The notes below the pieces were generated by a model. It saw only the letters and a program-made list of their open reading frames with translations. It did not search any database and was not told the DNA's origin. Below, in pieces: positions 1-9,504 of a stretch of 30,136 nt of DNA. The first letter of the stretch is position 1. Every line of letters starts with the position of its first letter. Location: assembly GCA_050744165.1 (NCBI GenBank), contig JBOGGN010000134.1, positions 1-30,136 of the forward strand. Direction: 5' to 3'. The translations under genes and the position numbers were made by a program. Origin of the DNA: JBOGGN01 sp050744165 (lineage in GTDB: Bacteria; Actinomycetota; Acidimicrobiia; Acidimicrobiales; Palsa-688).

Positions 1-977
1 ATGTAGCTGTGGCCGGTGACCCAGCCCACGTCGGCCGCGCCCCAGTACACGTCGGTCTCGGGATGCAGGTCGAAGACGTACTTGTGGGTGAATGCCACCT
101 GGGTCAAGTAGCCGCCGGTGGTGTGCATGATGCCCTTGGGCTTGGCCGTGGTGCCGCTGGTATACAGCAGGTACAGAAGGTCCTCGGCGTCCATGTGCTC
201 GGGCGGGCACTCCGCAACCAGGTTCGGGGCGGCCATCACCTCGTGGTACCAGTGGTCCCGGCCTGCGGTCATCGCTACGTCGGAGTGGGTCCGCTGGACG
301 ACCACCACGTGATCGATGGACGGGGTGGCAGCCAAGGCAAGGTCGACCGCCGGCTTGAGGAGCGACGGGGCGCCTCGGCGGAAGCCACCGTCGGCGGTGA
401 TGAGCACCTTGGCTTCGGCGTCGTTGATCCGGTCCCGCAAGGCGTCGGCCGAGAACCCGCCGAACACCACCGAGTGGGGGGCGCCGAGACGGGCGCAGGC
501 CAGCATGGCGACAGGCAACTCCGGGATCATCGGCATGTAGATGGCCACCCGGTCGCCCCGTTGCACCCCGAGGCCCTTCAGGACGTTGGCAAAGCGCTGC
601 ACCTCGTCGAGCAGCTGGGCGTAGGTGATGGTGCGGGTATCGCCCGGTTCCCCCTCCCAGAAGAAGGCCACCCGGCTCCCGCGGCCGGCGGCGACGTGGC
701 GGTCGAGGCAGTTGTAGGACACGTTCAACGTGCCGCCCAGGAACCACTTGGCGAAGGGCAACTCCCACTCCAACACGGTGTCCCACTTCTGGAACCAGTC
801 GAGGTCCTCGGCCTGGCGCGCCCAGAACGCCTGCCAGTCGGCGTCTGCCTCGTCGTACATCCGCCGGTCGGACACCAGGGCTTCGGCGACGAACCCGGCC
901 GGGGGTGGAAACGTCCGATCCTCCAGGTAGAACGCCTCGATCGCCGGGCTGGAGCCGCTCGAATCTGTCGCCGTCAT
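1..977 (-). CDS. acsA: Acetyl-CoA synthetase, N-terminal part (runs off the window)
   Basis: AMP-forming acetate-CoA ligase: it activates acetate with ATP to acetyl-adenylate and transfers the acetyl group to CoA in the cytoplasm. About 325 residues are visible, starting MTATDSSGSS; the C-terminal half lies beyond base 1. An ACS-type N-terminal domain is followed by the adenylate-forming core. Visible motifs are the VVFGGFS segment and the phosphate-binding loop YTSGTTAKPKG, with Ala where many homologues have Gly. The visible end, DVGWVTGHSY, is typical of acetyl-CoA synthetases rather than longer-chain acyl-CoA ligases. No Shine-Dalgarno sequence precedes the ATG; a TAGTGT box ends 7 nt upstream, suggesting a leaderless mRNA. 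Family assignment is firm; the exact acyl substrate is inferred. Confidence 0.93.
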   Translation of the reverse strand, partial: MTATDSSGSSPAIEAFYLEDRTFPPPAGFVAEALVSDRRMYDEADADWQAFWARQAEDLDWFQKWDTVLEWELPFAKWFLGGTLNVSYNCLDRHVAAGRGSRVAFFWEGEPGDTRTITYAQLLDEVQRFANVLKGLGVQRGDRVAIYMPMIPELPVAMLACARLGAPHSVVFGGFSADALRDRINDAEAKVLITADGGFRRGAPSLLKPAVDLALAATPSIDHVVVVQRTHSDVAMTAGRDHWYHEVMAAPNLVAECPPEHMDAEDLLYLLYTSGTTAKPKGIMHTTGGYLTQVAFTHKYVFDLHPETDVYWGAADVGWVTGHSY

Positions 978-984
978 GGCGCCA

Positions 985-990
985 ACACTA
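985..990 (-). promoter_or_regulatory. Candidate -10 box of acsA (leaderless)
   Basis: On the minus strand TAGTGT is followed by 7 nt and then the acsA ATG. No convincing -35 box is present. Such spacing would start transcription at or very near the start codon. Confidence 0.3.
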
Positions 991-1027
991 GGCCCGCGCT
1001 TCGTCGCCCGGTCGCTCGCCACCCCCG

Positions 1028-1090
1028 GCGGGCCACCCCCGGCCGGGCCACCCCCGGGACGAGCTACCCCCGGGACGAGCTACCCCCGGG
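1028..1090. repeat. GC-rich imperfect tandem repeat between acsA and the secreted-protein gene
   Basis: Two identical 16-bp units, CGGGACGAGCTACCCC, lie head to tail at 1055-1086. They are preceded by two shorter related units of the form CGGGCCACCCCC. The array lies downstream of the secreted-protein gene and upstream of acsA, followed by a small GGAGC-GCC-GCTCC hairpin near 1111-1123. It could act as a weak terminator or be a slippage-generated spacer; no function is shown. Confidence 0.6.
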
Positions 1091-1137
1091 CCCGCCCGCA
1101 GGCAGGCCCGGGGAGCGCCGCTCCGGTGAAACGCTCT

Positions 1138-2826
1138 TTAGAGCCTCGGAATGGTGGCCGGGCAGGGGTTCGGCTGCGCCCCCGAGTCGAAGTTGTTGAA
1201 CGAAAAGAACTTGGACCCGTTTATGCCGGCGTAAACGACCGCTTGCAGGGGCCCGTACTGGTTGGTCTTGCCGAAGTCCTCCACCGTGAAGCCGGGAACG
1301 TCCTGGCCCGGCGACCACACGCATTCGCCCAGTCTCTGGCCGATGGTGTAGTAGGGGTAGAAGGCCGCCGGCTTGCCGGTGTCGGTGATCGGGATGCGAG
1401 AGCACCCCGCCCCGGTGACCTGGTTGCAGGCATTGTTGGACGCCTCGTTGGCCGGCAAGTCGGTGTTGAACCCCGTCGCCGGGTAGTTCGTGTTGTACGA
1501 CGGCCCTGTCAAGGGGCTGCTGATGAACACTGGCGTCGGCGCGGTGCTGCGGCCGTTGGGCCAGTCCTTCTGGTACGACGTGCCGTCGAAACCGAAGTTG
1601 GTCCCCAGGCAGGCGTCGACCTGGATCAGCGTCGACTGGGAGCCTGGGAAGCAGCCGAGGTCGTCGGCGTCGCTCGGGCTCGTGTTCGACCCGTATCCCT
1701 CCGTGCCGTCGCTGCTGCAGACACCGCCGAACATGGGGTCGACGTCCACGGCCTGGCTGCAGAACTGGAAGTGCCCGATCTCGGTGTCGACGGCGACGTT
1801 GTAGGTGGCTGCTGCCCACGGCACGGTGGTCCCCGGCGTCGAGGTGTTGTACATCGGGTGGAAGTCGTAGGGGATGTTGACGCAGCTGGTGCCGGTCGGC
1901 GCGTACTGGACCTGGCCGAAGCCGTTGTCGGCGCTGGCCGTCATGGAACCCGTCTCGCCGGTCGTGGTATCGGTCACCGAGGTGTTGAGGCCGTTCGCCG
2001 TGTCGTGCAGGTTGATGGTGAAGGCGTCACCCTGGTTCAGGAACAGGTCCTTCTCCGGGTTCGGCATGCCCGACTGCACAAACTGGAAGTTGACCGGGTT
2101 GGGCGGGCCCTGGGGGACGCCGCTAAAGGTCAGGTAGGCGAAGTTGACGTACTCGATGCTGCCCACGTGGTTGGTGCAGGTCTGATTGAGCTGCTGGCCG
2201 GTGATCGGATCGGCCGACAAGCTGTCGATGGTGAGAGCCACGCACCACTGGGTGGCCGAGCAGCTGAAGCCGGCGAACTGCTGCACGTACCCCGGCGGGT
2301 AGAACTGCAGCTCCATGTAGGCGCTGCCGGCATGGCGCGCGGCGCCGGGTTGGGTGATGTTGCTGTCGCTGTCGGGCGCGCAGGTGGACTGCGTCTCGGG
2401 GAACGACTGGGTATCGCACATGGCCATACCGACCCAGAAGGCGGGCATCAGCTCGGAGGTGTAAGACGCGGCACCGGGGGTGTTGGTCGCTTCGGGCTCG
2501 ACGGGCAGCTGGCCCGAGTAGTTCATCTGGTTGCCCGAGCCGCTCTGGTTGGAATAGAAGAGCACGGACGGCTCGTCGTGCCCGACGTAATGGCCGAAGA
2601 AGTTGTCGGAGTTCTCGACATCGAGGCAGAGGAAGCGTCCGCCGTTGCTGCAGTTGATCTTCGGCGAGGTCGAGCTCGACGTTGCGGCCGTCGTGGTGGC
2701 GGTCGCGTGGGTGCTGGCGTTGGTCCTCGCCGACGCCGCCACCGGCGCCATGAGCGATCCGACAAGGGCCCCCACCCCCAGTCCTACGAACGCCAACGCC
2801 TGCCCTGCTTTGAGTTTCAAGGCCAT
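1138..2826 (-). CDS. Secreted protein of unknown function
   Basis: A 562-residue protein with a clear Sec signal peptide: MALKLKAG, a hydrophobic stretch, and an Ala-rich cleavage region near residue 35 (PVAASA). A Thr/Ser/Ala linker follows to about residue 55. The rest is a long extracytoplasmic domain rich in Asn, Gly, Thr, Ser and aromatic residues, with many Cys spread along it (for example NCSNGGRFLCLDV, FSCSATQWCVAL), which suggests disulfides. No transmembrane anchor, sortase motif or catalytic motif was recognised. The ATG at 2826 is chosen because AAGGGGGT lies about 8 nt upstream and the signal peptide begins there. It follows the MidA-like gene by 62 bp on the same strand and may be cotranscribed with it. 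Confidence 0.8.
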   Translation of the reverse strand: MALKLKAGQALAFVGLGVGALVGSLMAPVAASARTNASTHATATTTAATSSSTSPKINCSNGGRFLCLDVENSDNFFGHYVGHDEPSVLFYSNQSGSGNQMNYSGQLPVEPEATNTPGAASYTSELMPAFWVGMAMCDTQSFPETQSTCAPDSDSNITQPGAARHAGSAYMELQFYPPGYVQQFAGFSCSATQWCVALTIDSLSADPITGQQLNQTCTNHVGSIEYVNFAYLTFSGVPQGPPNPVNFQFVQSGMPNPEKDLFLNQGDAFTINLHDTANGLNTSVTDTTTGETGSMTASADNGFGQVQYAPTGTSCVNIPYDFHPMYNTSTPGTTVPWAAATYNVAVDTEIGHFQFCSQAVDVDPMFGGVCSSDGTEGYGSNTSPSDADDLGCFPGSQSTLIQVDACLGTNFGFDGTSYQKDWPNGRSTAPTPVFISSPLTGPSYNTNYPATGFNTDLPANEASNNACNQVTGAGCSRIPITDTGKPAAFYPYYTIGQRLGECVWSPGQDVPGFTVEDFGKTNQYGPLQAVVYAGINGSKFFSFNNFDSGAQPNPCPATIPRL

Positions 2827-2888
2827 ACACCTACCCCCTTCTGTTGGTACCGCCGACGCTGCTCGGAATATAGCAACGCTTGTTTGTC

Positions 2889-4103
2889 TCAGTGGCGTTG
2901 CGTGCGCCACTCGAGAACCCGGTGTCCCCCGAGGCCCGTGGGGTCGATGAGGGCATCGGCTTCGAGCACCCGGCTGCGGGCCGCCATGGCGGCCAAATCG
3001 CCGGTGGCGGCCCGTTGTTTCCAGGTAGCCCGGGCGGCTGCCACCAACTCGAGGAGCCCGTTTCCGGCCAACCAATCGGCTTGGCTCTGGTCACGGTCGG
3101 GAACAGGCAGCTGGTCGACCGCCACGACACACGTGATGTCTTGCCCTCCAGGATTCTTCAGGATTGGAAAAGGAGCGGCCTGGTGGTTTCGAAAGGTGCG
3201 GAGCCATTTCGCCGGTGGCGCCGCAGCCAGCGCCGGGGTGGTGTCGGCATAATCAATGACGACCAGGCGCCCGTCCTCCACCAGAGCTCTCGCCTGCTCC
3301 ACCCATTGCCTGGCGGCACCTTGCAGCGGGATCCGCGTCCCCTCCGCGAGCGCGCCCGGACCGGCGACGGGCGGGCCACCGTCTGCCGCAGAGTCTTTCC
3401 CGGGAATCGCCGAGGGCAGGGCGCGGATGAGCCGGTCGGCCTGCACGGCTCGCTCGGGGGGCGCGGGGACCAGCAGCTCGATCAGCTCACCCTCCGAATC
3501 TGCCACCAGCACGTCGTGCCACCGCCCGCCCCGCCACTCGAGGAGGTCGACGGGGAGGTTGTCGAGCAGTTCGTTGGCCAGGACGACCCCGGTGACGGGG
3601 AAGGCGGGAAGCTCGGCCAGGGACGTCACCAAGGGCCCAGTCCCCGGGACACGGGCAGCTCGGTCGTCGTCGGGGTCACGGTTCGGGCGGGATGGGCCGA
3701 GGACCAAAGCCGGGTGTTCGAGTGTGAGGCGCTCGCCCTGGACCTGGCGGAGGCGAGCCGACCGCTCGACGAGCACATACCGCAACGCGGGGCTGCACGC
3801 GGGACGGGCGCCGAGCACGTCCCGGGCCAGTGTGCCCGCGCCCGCGGCCGCCTCGACCACCACGTAGGGATCCGGGCGACCCAGCTCTTCCCAGTAGCGG
3901 TCGAGGACCCGGGCCACCACGCACGCGAACAGGGGCCCCAGCTCGGGGCTGGTCACGAAATCGCCGGACCGACCCGCCCGGCCCGTCGTCTGATAGAAGC
4001 CCCCGGCGGGTTCGTAGAGGGCTGCTTCCATGAACTGCGACCATCGCAGCGGACCGAAACGCCGGGCTCGTGCCGCGATCCGACCGGCCAGGTCGACTTC
4101 CAT
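2889..4103 (-). CDS. MidA/NDUFAF7-family SAM-dependent methyltransferase
   Basis: A 404-residue protein of the COG1565 / Methyltransf_28 family. The N-terminal block RRFGPLRWSQFMEAALYEPAG and the following GRAGRSGDFVTSPELGPLFA region are hallmarks of the family. The SAM-binding motif I is VVVEAAAGAGTLARDVL. The mitochondrial homologue NDUFAF7 dimethylates an arginine of NDUFS2, the counterpart of NuoD, and is required for complex I assembly. Here the gene lies 88 bp downstream of nuoN on the same strand, so an assembly role is a reasonable inference. The frame could extend to a TTG at 4136, but the ATG at 4103 has AAGGTGG 6 nt upstream and matches the usual N-terminus better. Confidence 0.88.
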   Translation of the reverse strand: MEVDLAGRIAARARRFGPLRWSQFMEAALYEPAGGFYQTTGRAGRSGDFVTSPELGPLFACVVARVLDRYWEELGRPDPYVVVEAAAGAGTLARDVLGARPACSPALRYVLVERSARLRQVQGERLTLEHPALVLGPSRPNRDPDDDRAARVPGTGPLVTSLAELPAFPVTGVVLANELLDNLPVDLLEWRGGRWHDVLVADSEGELIELLVPAPPERAVQADRLIRALPSAIPGKDSAADGGPPVAGPGALAEGTRIPLQGAARQWVEQARALVEDGRLVVIDYADTTPALAAAPPAKWLRTFRNHQAAPFPILKNPGGQDITCVVAVDQLPVPDRDQSQADWLAGNGLLELVAAARATWKQRAATGDLAAMAARSRVLEADALIDPTGLGGHRVLEWRTQRH

Positions 4104-4191
4104 CAGCGACCACCTTGCCGGAAACAGGCCGGTCAAAGCGAACGCAGAGCCAATCGGCCGTAGCCCCCGGCGGCCCGCCGCCCGTTTGGCG

Positions 4192-5850
4192 CTAGTGCGT
4201 CAGGTGGGCCAGGTCCCCGAGGCGGGCGAAGACCTGGGGGTAGACGCCGAGCACCACCACCACCGCAGCGCAGATCCCGATGGCGGTGGCCAGCGACGCC
4301 GGCACCCGGATGCGCTCCGGCACGCCCACCTTGGCGCCTGTAGCTGACCGGGATGCCCCAGCCCTGGCGGCTCCATCCGGACCGGGCGAAGCACTCGCAC
4401 CGGCGACTGCGCCCACACCGGCGGGGACCGGCACCAGTTCCGCGGGCACCGGTGCGGTCCACATCAGCGACCCCACGTTGGCGTAGTACACCAGCGCGAT
4501 GACCGAGTTGACAGCGACCAGCACGCCGAGAATCCAGGCGGCGGGGGTATTGGCATCGGCAACCGCGCGGAACACGTAGTACTTGGCGAACCACCCGCCT
4601 AGGGGCGGGATGCCCGCCAGCGAGAACAGGAAGATCGTCATCATGAGAGTCAGCCCCGGGGCGTAGTTAACAAGTCCGCCATACGAGGAGATCTCCCCAC
4701 TACGGGTGCGCCGGGCCACGGTGATGACGATGGCAAAGGCCCCCAGGTTCATGGCCGCGTAGAGCAGCAGGTACACGATGCTGGCGGTGATGGGGTCCTG
4801 GGCGTTCTTGCCGTGAATGTTGCCCGCCACCGCGAACGGCACGAGGATGTACCCCGCCTGGGCGATTGACGAGTACGCCAGCATCCGGACGATGTTGGTC
4901 TGGCGGAGGGCGATCAGGTTGCCCACGGTCATGGTCAGCGCCGCCAGGATCCAGAACAGCGGTTGCCACACGTCGGCGCGGCTGAAGAAGCCGACGTACA
5001 CCAGCTCGAAGAGGGCCACGAAGCCGCCGGTCTTGGATGCCACCGACAAAAAGGCGGTGACCGGGGTGGGCGCCCCCTCGTAGGTGTCGGGCGCCCAGAA
5101 ATGGAACGGCACCGCCGACACCTTGAAGGCGAAGCCGATGATCACGAAGAAGATGCCGATGGTGACGAGCGGCTGCAGGTCGTGGTTGACGGCCAGGTGG
5201 GAGCCGATGGTCGACAGCACCGTCGACCCGGTGGCGCCGAAGATCAGGGACATGCCGTACAACATGACCCCGGTGGCCAGCACTCCGAGGAGGTAGTACT
5301 TCATCGAGCCCTCGTTGGACTTGAGGTCCCGCTTGCGCCAGCCTGCCAAGAGATAGCCGGGGATGGACAGCAGTTCCAGGGCGATGAAGATCGAGATCAG
5401 GTCGCGGGAACTGGACATGACGACCATGCCCAGGAGCGAGCACAGGATCAGGAAGGCGAACTCGCCTTCGTAGTAGTCGCCTTCCTCGATGTAGTTGGTG
5501 CTCATTAGGAGAATCACGTAGCCGACGCCGAGGAACAGCGCCTTCATCACCAGCGAGAACACGTCGACCACGTAGGCCCCGCCGAACATCGATCGGGCGT
5601 GACCGCTGATGCCGGCGACGGCCAATGTGAGGACGGGTACGAACGAGGCCAAGATGCCGATTCCCGCGACCTGGGTGACGAGATGCTTGTGGCTCTCGTC
5701 GACCACCAGGTCAAGTACCAGCACGATCAATATCACCGCAGTGAGCACGATCTCTGGTGCTAGGGCGTGGTAGTCGAAGTAGGGCGTCTTGAAGGTGGTC
5801 GCCGCGGCCGCCGCCTGGCCGGCGACGGGCGCCAGGACGGCCGGGATCAT
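4192..5850 (-). CDS. nuoN: NADH-quinone oxidoreductase subunit N
   Basis: An antiporter-like membrane subunit of complex I (552 residues, many transmembrane helices) that helps couple quinone reduction to proton translocation. Family features include the helix carrying IALELLSIPGYLLAGW with the conserved Glu near residue 159, and the KVSAVPFHFWAPDTYEGAPTP segment. Residues about 468-517 form an unusual Ala/Pro/Gly-rich loop, longer than usual, just before the last helix. It is the last gene of the nuoHIJKLMN run; its ATG overlaps the end of nuoM by 4 bp, implying translational coupling. Confidence 0.97.
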   Translation of the reverse strand: MIPAVLAPVAGQAAAAATTFKTPYFDYHALAPEIVLTAVILIVLVLDLVVDESHKHLVTQVAGIGILASFVPVLTLAVAGISGHARSMFGGAYVVDVFSLVMKALFLGVGYVILLMSTNYIEEGDYYEGEFAFLILCSLLGMVVMSSSRDLISIFIALELLSIPGYLLAGWRKRDLKSNEGSMKYYLLGVLATGVMLYGMSLIFGATGSTVLSTIGSHLAVNHDLQPLVTIGIFFVIIGFAFKVSAVPFHFWAPDTYEGAPTPVTAFLSVASKTGGFVALFELVYVGFFSRADVWQPLFWILAALTMTVGNLIALRQTNIVRMLAYSSIAQAGYILVPFAVAGNIHGKNAQDPITASIVYLLLYAAMNLGAFAIVITVARRTRSGEISSYGGLVNYAPGLTLMMTIFLFSLAGIPPLGGWFAKYYVFRAVADANTPAAWILGVLVAVNSVIALVYYANVGSLMWTAPVPAELVPVPAGVGAVAGASASPGPDGAARAGASRSATGAKVGVPERIRVPASLATAIGICAAVVVVLGVYPQVFARLGDLAHLTH

Positions 5851-7445
5851 GGCGCCCCCGACGACGACCCGGACCCGGAGGCAGTCGTCGACCCCACGAT
5901 GTTGACCGGTGCCGGCACGTTGGCCGTCGCCCGGTTGACAGCGCCGTCAGTGGTCTTGAACAGGGCAAAGGGGAAGATCCCGAAGAAGACGATCAGCACC
6001 AGCATCGGCGTCCACGCGAACCACTCCGGCATGTGGACGTCGTGGATGTGGACGTGCTCGAACTCCGCTTTGGGCACCCCGAAGGCGACCCGCTGGAACA
6101 TCCACAGCAGGTAGCCAGCGGCCAGCACCGTGCCCACGGCGGCGATAACCATGTAGGCCCGGAACAACCCCAAATGTGAGGCCAGCGCCCCTGACGGGTC
6201 GAACGACGACAGGATGGCCGGGAATTCTCCCCAGAACCCGGCCAACCCCGGCAACCCCAACGACGCCATGGCGCAGAACCCGAGGATCCAGCCAAGGCGG
6301 GGCGCCGATACCAAGAGGCCGCCCAGGCGCTTGAGCTCCCGGGTGCCGTAGCGCTCGTGCACCGAGCCGGCCAAAAAGAACAGCATCCCCGTGATGAGCC
6401 CGTGGGCCACCATGCCGAAGACGGCGGCATTGATGCCGTAGCTCGTCAGGGTGGCGATCCCGAGCATCACAAAGCCCATGTGGGACACCGAGGAGAAGGC
6501 GATGAGGCGCTTCATGTCGGACTGGGCCAGGCAGCACAGGGCGCCGTAGATAATGCCGACGACTGCCAGGCCGCCGATCCACGGGGCCCAGGACGCGGCC
6601 GCGTGGGGCAGCATCGGGATGGCGATGCGGATGAAGCCGTAGGCGCCCAGCTTCAAGAGGACCGCAGCCAGGATGACCGAGCCCACCGTGGGAGCCTGGG
6701 TGTGGGCGTCGGGCAGCCAGGTGTGGAACGGGAACATCGGCACCTTGATGGCAAAGCCGATAAACAGGCCTCCGAAGATCAAGATGGCGGTGGTGTTGGC
6801 CAGGGCGTGGGCGGGGTCGGTGAAGTAGGCGATGAGCGACGGGATGTCGAAGGTGGTGGCGCCAGCTTTGAAATACAGCGCCAGGAAGCTCAGGATCATC
6901 AGGGCGGAACCGAACAGTGTGAAGAGGAAGAACTTGATCGACGCGTACTGGCGCCGCTCGCCGCCCCAGCGCCCGATCATGAAGTACATGGGCAGCAGCA
7001 CCAGCTCGAAAAACACGAAGAACAGGATCAGGTCCTCGGCCGCAAACGTGCCGTTCATCCCCACTTCCAGGATCAGGATGAGGATGAGGAAACCCTTGGG
7101 ATCCCGGGGCTCGGGGAAGTGGTCCCAGCTGTAGATCACGCACAGCACGGTGATGAACATCGACAGGATCAACAGCGGCAGCGCTATCCCGTCGACACCG
7201 ACGTGGTAACGGGAATGAATCACGTCGATCCAGGACAGGTTGACCGCGAACTGCAGCGCCTTGGAATTGCCGTAGTCGAACTCGGCGATCATGTAGACGC
7301 CGAAGGCCAGCGTCACCAGGGTGGTCACGAGGGCCACCGCCTTGATCTGGATTTCGTTGGCCCGGGGGATGAAGCCGATCACCACCGCCCCGATGACGGG
7401 GAGGAAGATCGCTCCGCTGAGGACCCAGTGGTCGAAGCCGCTCAA
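5847..7445 (-). CDS. nuoM: NADH-quinone oxidoreductase subunit M
   Basis: An antiporter-like membrane subunit of complex I (532 residues, about 14 helices), part of the proton-pumping arm. Conserved charged residues are visible: Glu147 in FVFFELVLLPMYF, Lys234 in FAIKVPMFPFHTWLPDAH, and Lys265 in LLKLGAYGF. The start is a TTG at 7445, supported by AGGGAG 6 nt upstream; the nuoL stop codon overlaps this ribosome binding site. It lies 10 bp after nuoL and overlaps nuoN by 4 bp. Confidence 0.97.
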   Translation of the reverse strand: MSGFDHWVLSGAIFLPVIGAVVIGFIPRANEIQIKAVALVTTLVTLAFGVYMIAEFDYGNSKALQFAVNLSWIDVIHSRYHVGVDGIALPLLILSMFITVLCVIYSWDHFPEPRDPKGFLILILILEVGMNGTFAAEDLILFFVFFELVLLPMYFMIGRWGGERRQYASIKFFLFTLFGSALMILSFLALYFKAGATTFDIPSLIAYFTDPAHALANTTAILIFGGLFIGFAIKVPMFPFHTWLPDAHTQAPTVGSVILAAVLLKLGAYGFIRIAIPMLPHAAASWAPWIGGLAVVGIIYGALCCLAQSDMKRLIAFSSVSHMGFVMLGIATLTSYGINAAVFGMVAHGLITGMLFFLAGSVHERYGTRELKRLGGLLVSAPRLGWILGFCAMASLGLPGLAGFWGEFPAILSSFDPSGALASHLGLFRAYMVIAAVGTVLAAGYLLWMFQRVAFGVPKAEFEHVHIHDVHMPEWFAWTPMLVLIVFFGIFPFALFKTTDGAVNRATANVPAPVNIVGSTTASGSGSSSGAP

Positions 7446-7455
7446 GACACGCTCC

Positions 7456-9498
7456 CTAGAACGAGTGGGTGAGGGCCAGGAGCCCGATGCCGATGATGAC
7501 CACGCCGACGCCGAAGAAGGCGGCGGCGTACTGCTGAACCCGGCCGGTCTGCAGGCGGCGCAGCACGCTGCCGCCCTCCTCGGCGCTGAACCCGGTGCCG
7601 TTGATGGCGCCGTCGATCAGGTCCTGGTCGATGTACCGGTACACGTAGGCGCCGACCTCGACCGCGCCCTGGCCAGCCCCGTCGACGGCACCGTTGATGA
7701 CCTTCTGGTCGATCCAGTAAAAGGCAGCCGCGATGGGCCGCTTGATCGACCCGACCACCAGGTCGGTCCATAGCCTGTCCAGGTAGTACTTCTCCCAGAG
7801 GAAGGTGTAGGTGGCGCGAGCGCCTGGGGAGCGCTCCGTCAGGCCGTGCAGGAAGCCGAAGGCGTGATACTCGTAGTACGCCCAGGCGAAGGCGATGGCT
7901 GCCAACACCAACAGCGTGGAGATGATTGCGGTGGGCCACGAGAACGGTGCCTCAGTGGCGTGGGCCAGCTTCATGGCGCTGTCCACGATGGGGTTGGCGG
8001 TCCACTTGGTGAACTCGTGCAGCCCGAAGCCGTTGATCCAGCCGGCCGCCACCGCCATCACGGTCAGCACGATCAGAGGGACGGTGATCAGCTTGGGCGA
8101 CTCGTGGGGGTGGCCATGGCCCCGGTGCTCGCCGTAGAAGGTGAGCCAGACGCAGCGGGTCATGTACCCCGCGGTCATCATGGCGCCGATGACGCCGATC
8201 ACCATGAAGGCCACGTAGCCGTTGTGGCCGGCGCCCGCCAGGATCTCGTCCTTGGACCATAACCCGGCCAGCGGGAAGATCCCGGACAGGGCCGCCGAGG
8301 CGACGACGAAGGTGGCGAAGGTGACGGGCATCTCCTTGCGGAGCCCCCCCATGTCCTTCTTCATGTCGAAGCTGTGGTGCGACCCGCTGTGGCTCACTGA
8401 GCCCGCCCCGAGGAACAGGTCAGCCTTGAAGAAGGCGTGGGTGAACAGGTGGAACAGCGCCGCCCCCCACGCTCCCACTCCGAGGGCCATGACCATGTAC
8501 CCGAGCTGGCTGACCGTCGAATAGGCCAGCACCTTCTTGATGTCGTGCTGCACGAAGGCCAGCACGGCGGCGATAATGATCGTCACCGCCCCCACGATGG
8601 CCAGCAGGTTGAACCCCGAGTGGCCCGGGGTGAAAACGTGGAACGCCTGGGCGAAGAGCCCGTAGAAGCGGCTCACCAGGTAGACGCCGGCGACGACCAG
8701 GGTGGCGGCATGGATCAGCGCCGACACCGGCGTCGGCCCGGCCATGGCGTCAGGGAGCCAGGTATGGAGGGGAAATTGCGCCGACTTCCCCACCACCGCC
8801 GCCAGGAGCGCCAGGGCCGCCAGCAGCAGGAGGAGGTGAGGCATCTTGCCGGACTGGGCCGCGGTGTTAATGGCGTTGATGTTGAACGTGCGCCCGGCCA
8901 GCCAGAACGTCATGGCCAGCCCGATCAGGAGGCCGATGTCTCCGGTGCGGGTGGTGAAGAACGCCTTCAGGGCAGCGTCGGCGTTGTTCTTGTCCTCCCA
9001 CCAGTGGCCGATCAGCATGAACGAGCAGACGCCCATGCCTTCCCAGCCGAGCAGCAACTGCAAGGAGTTGGCGGCGGTGACCATCGTCAGCATCGAGGCC
9101 GTGAACAGCGACAGCGCCGCGAAGTAATAGGTGTACCGGCGGTCGCCTCGCAGGTACTCGAGCGAGAAGATGTGGACCATCAGCGAGATGAACGTGACGA
9201 CGAACAGCAGCATCACGGCCAAGCCGTCGACGTGGATCCCGAACGACGTCGTGTTTCCTGAGAACTGGAACCAGGTGAACAGGTTGTTCTCGGGCACGTG
9301 GCGCAGGCCGTCGGCGCCTGGCTTGAGGCCGATCCAGCCGATCACCGCCCCGATGGCGAGGACGAAGGAGATGGCGACCGCCGCCACTCCGACCTCGGAT
9401 CCCTGGCGGGGCAGCTTCTTCCCGAACAACAGGATGATGACGAAGCTGAGCGTGGGGAGCAGGAAGATCAGCCAGGCATTGGTCAAGAACCAGGTCAC
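7456..9498 (-). CDS. nuoL: NADH-quinone oxidoreductase subunit L
   Basis: The distal antiporter-like subunit of complex I (680 residues), expected to carry the long lateral helix near its C-terminus. Motifs include SLEYLRGD, Glu153 in LLLGWEGMGVCSFMLIG, and Lys238 in VGKSAQFPLHTWLPDAM followed by GPTPVSALIHAATLV. The start is GTG at 9498 with GAGG just upstream, 6 bp after the nuoK stop. Length and helix pattern are normal for full-length NuoL, so no truncation is evident. Confidence 0.97.
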   Translation of the reverse strand: MTWFLTNAWLIFLLPTLSFVIILLFGKKLPRQGSEVGVAAVAISFVLAIGAVIGWIGLKPGADGLRHVPENNLFTWFQFSGNTTSFGIHVDGLAVMLLFVVTFISLMVHIFSLEYLRGDRRYTYYFAALSLFTASMLTMVTAANSLQLLLGWEGMGVCSFMLIGHWWEDKNNADAALKAFFTTRTGDIGLLIGLAMTFWLAGRTFNINAINTAAQSGKMPHLLLLLAALALLAAVVGKSAQFPLHTWLPDAMAGPTPVSALIHAATLVVAGVYLVSRFYGLFAQAFHVFTPGHSGFNLLAIVGAVTIIIAAVLAFVQHDIKKVLAYSTVSQLGYMVMALGVGAWGAALFHLFTHAFFKADLFLGAGSVSHSGSHHSFDMKKDMGGLRKEMPVTFATFVVASAALSGIFPLAGLWSKDEILAGAGHNGYVAFMVIGVIGAMMTAGYMTRCVWLTFYGEHRGHGHPHESPKLITVPLIVLTVMAVAAGWINGFGLHEFTKWTANPIVDSAMKLAHATEAPFSWPTAIISTLLVLAAIAFAWAYYEYHAFGFLHGLTERSPGARATYTFLWEKYYLDRLWTDLVVGSIKRPIAAAFYWIDQKVINGAVDGAGQGAVEVGAYVYRYIDQDLIDGAINGTGFSAEEGGSVLRRLQTGRVQQYAAAFFGVGVVIIGIGLLALTHSF

Positions 9499-9504
9499 GG
9501 CGCC

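Noticed and set aside
976..3252. Very long plus-strand open frame opposite acsA, the secreted-protein gene and the methyltransferase gene
   Set aside because: It is antisense to well-supported genes, rich in Arg, Gly, Val and Ala, and has no recognisable domain; long antisense frames are expected in GC-rich DNA.
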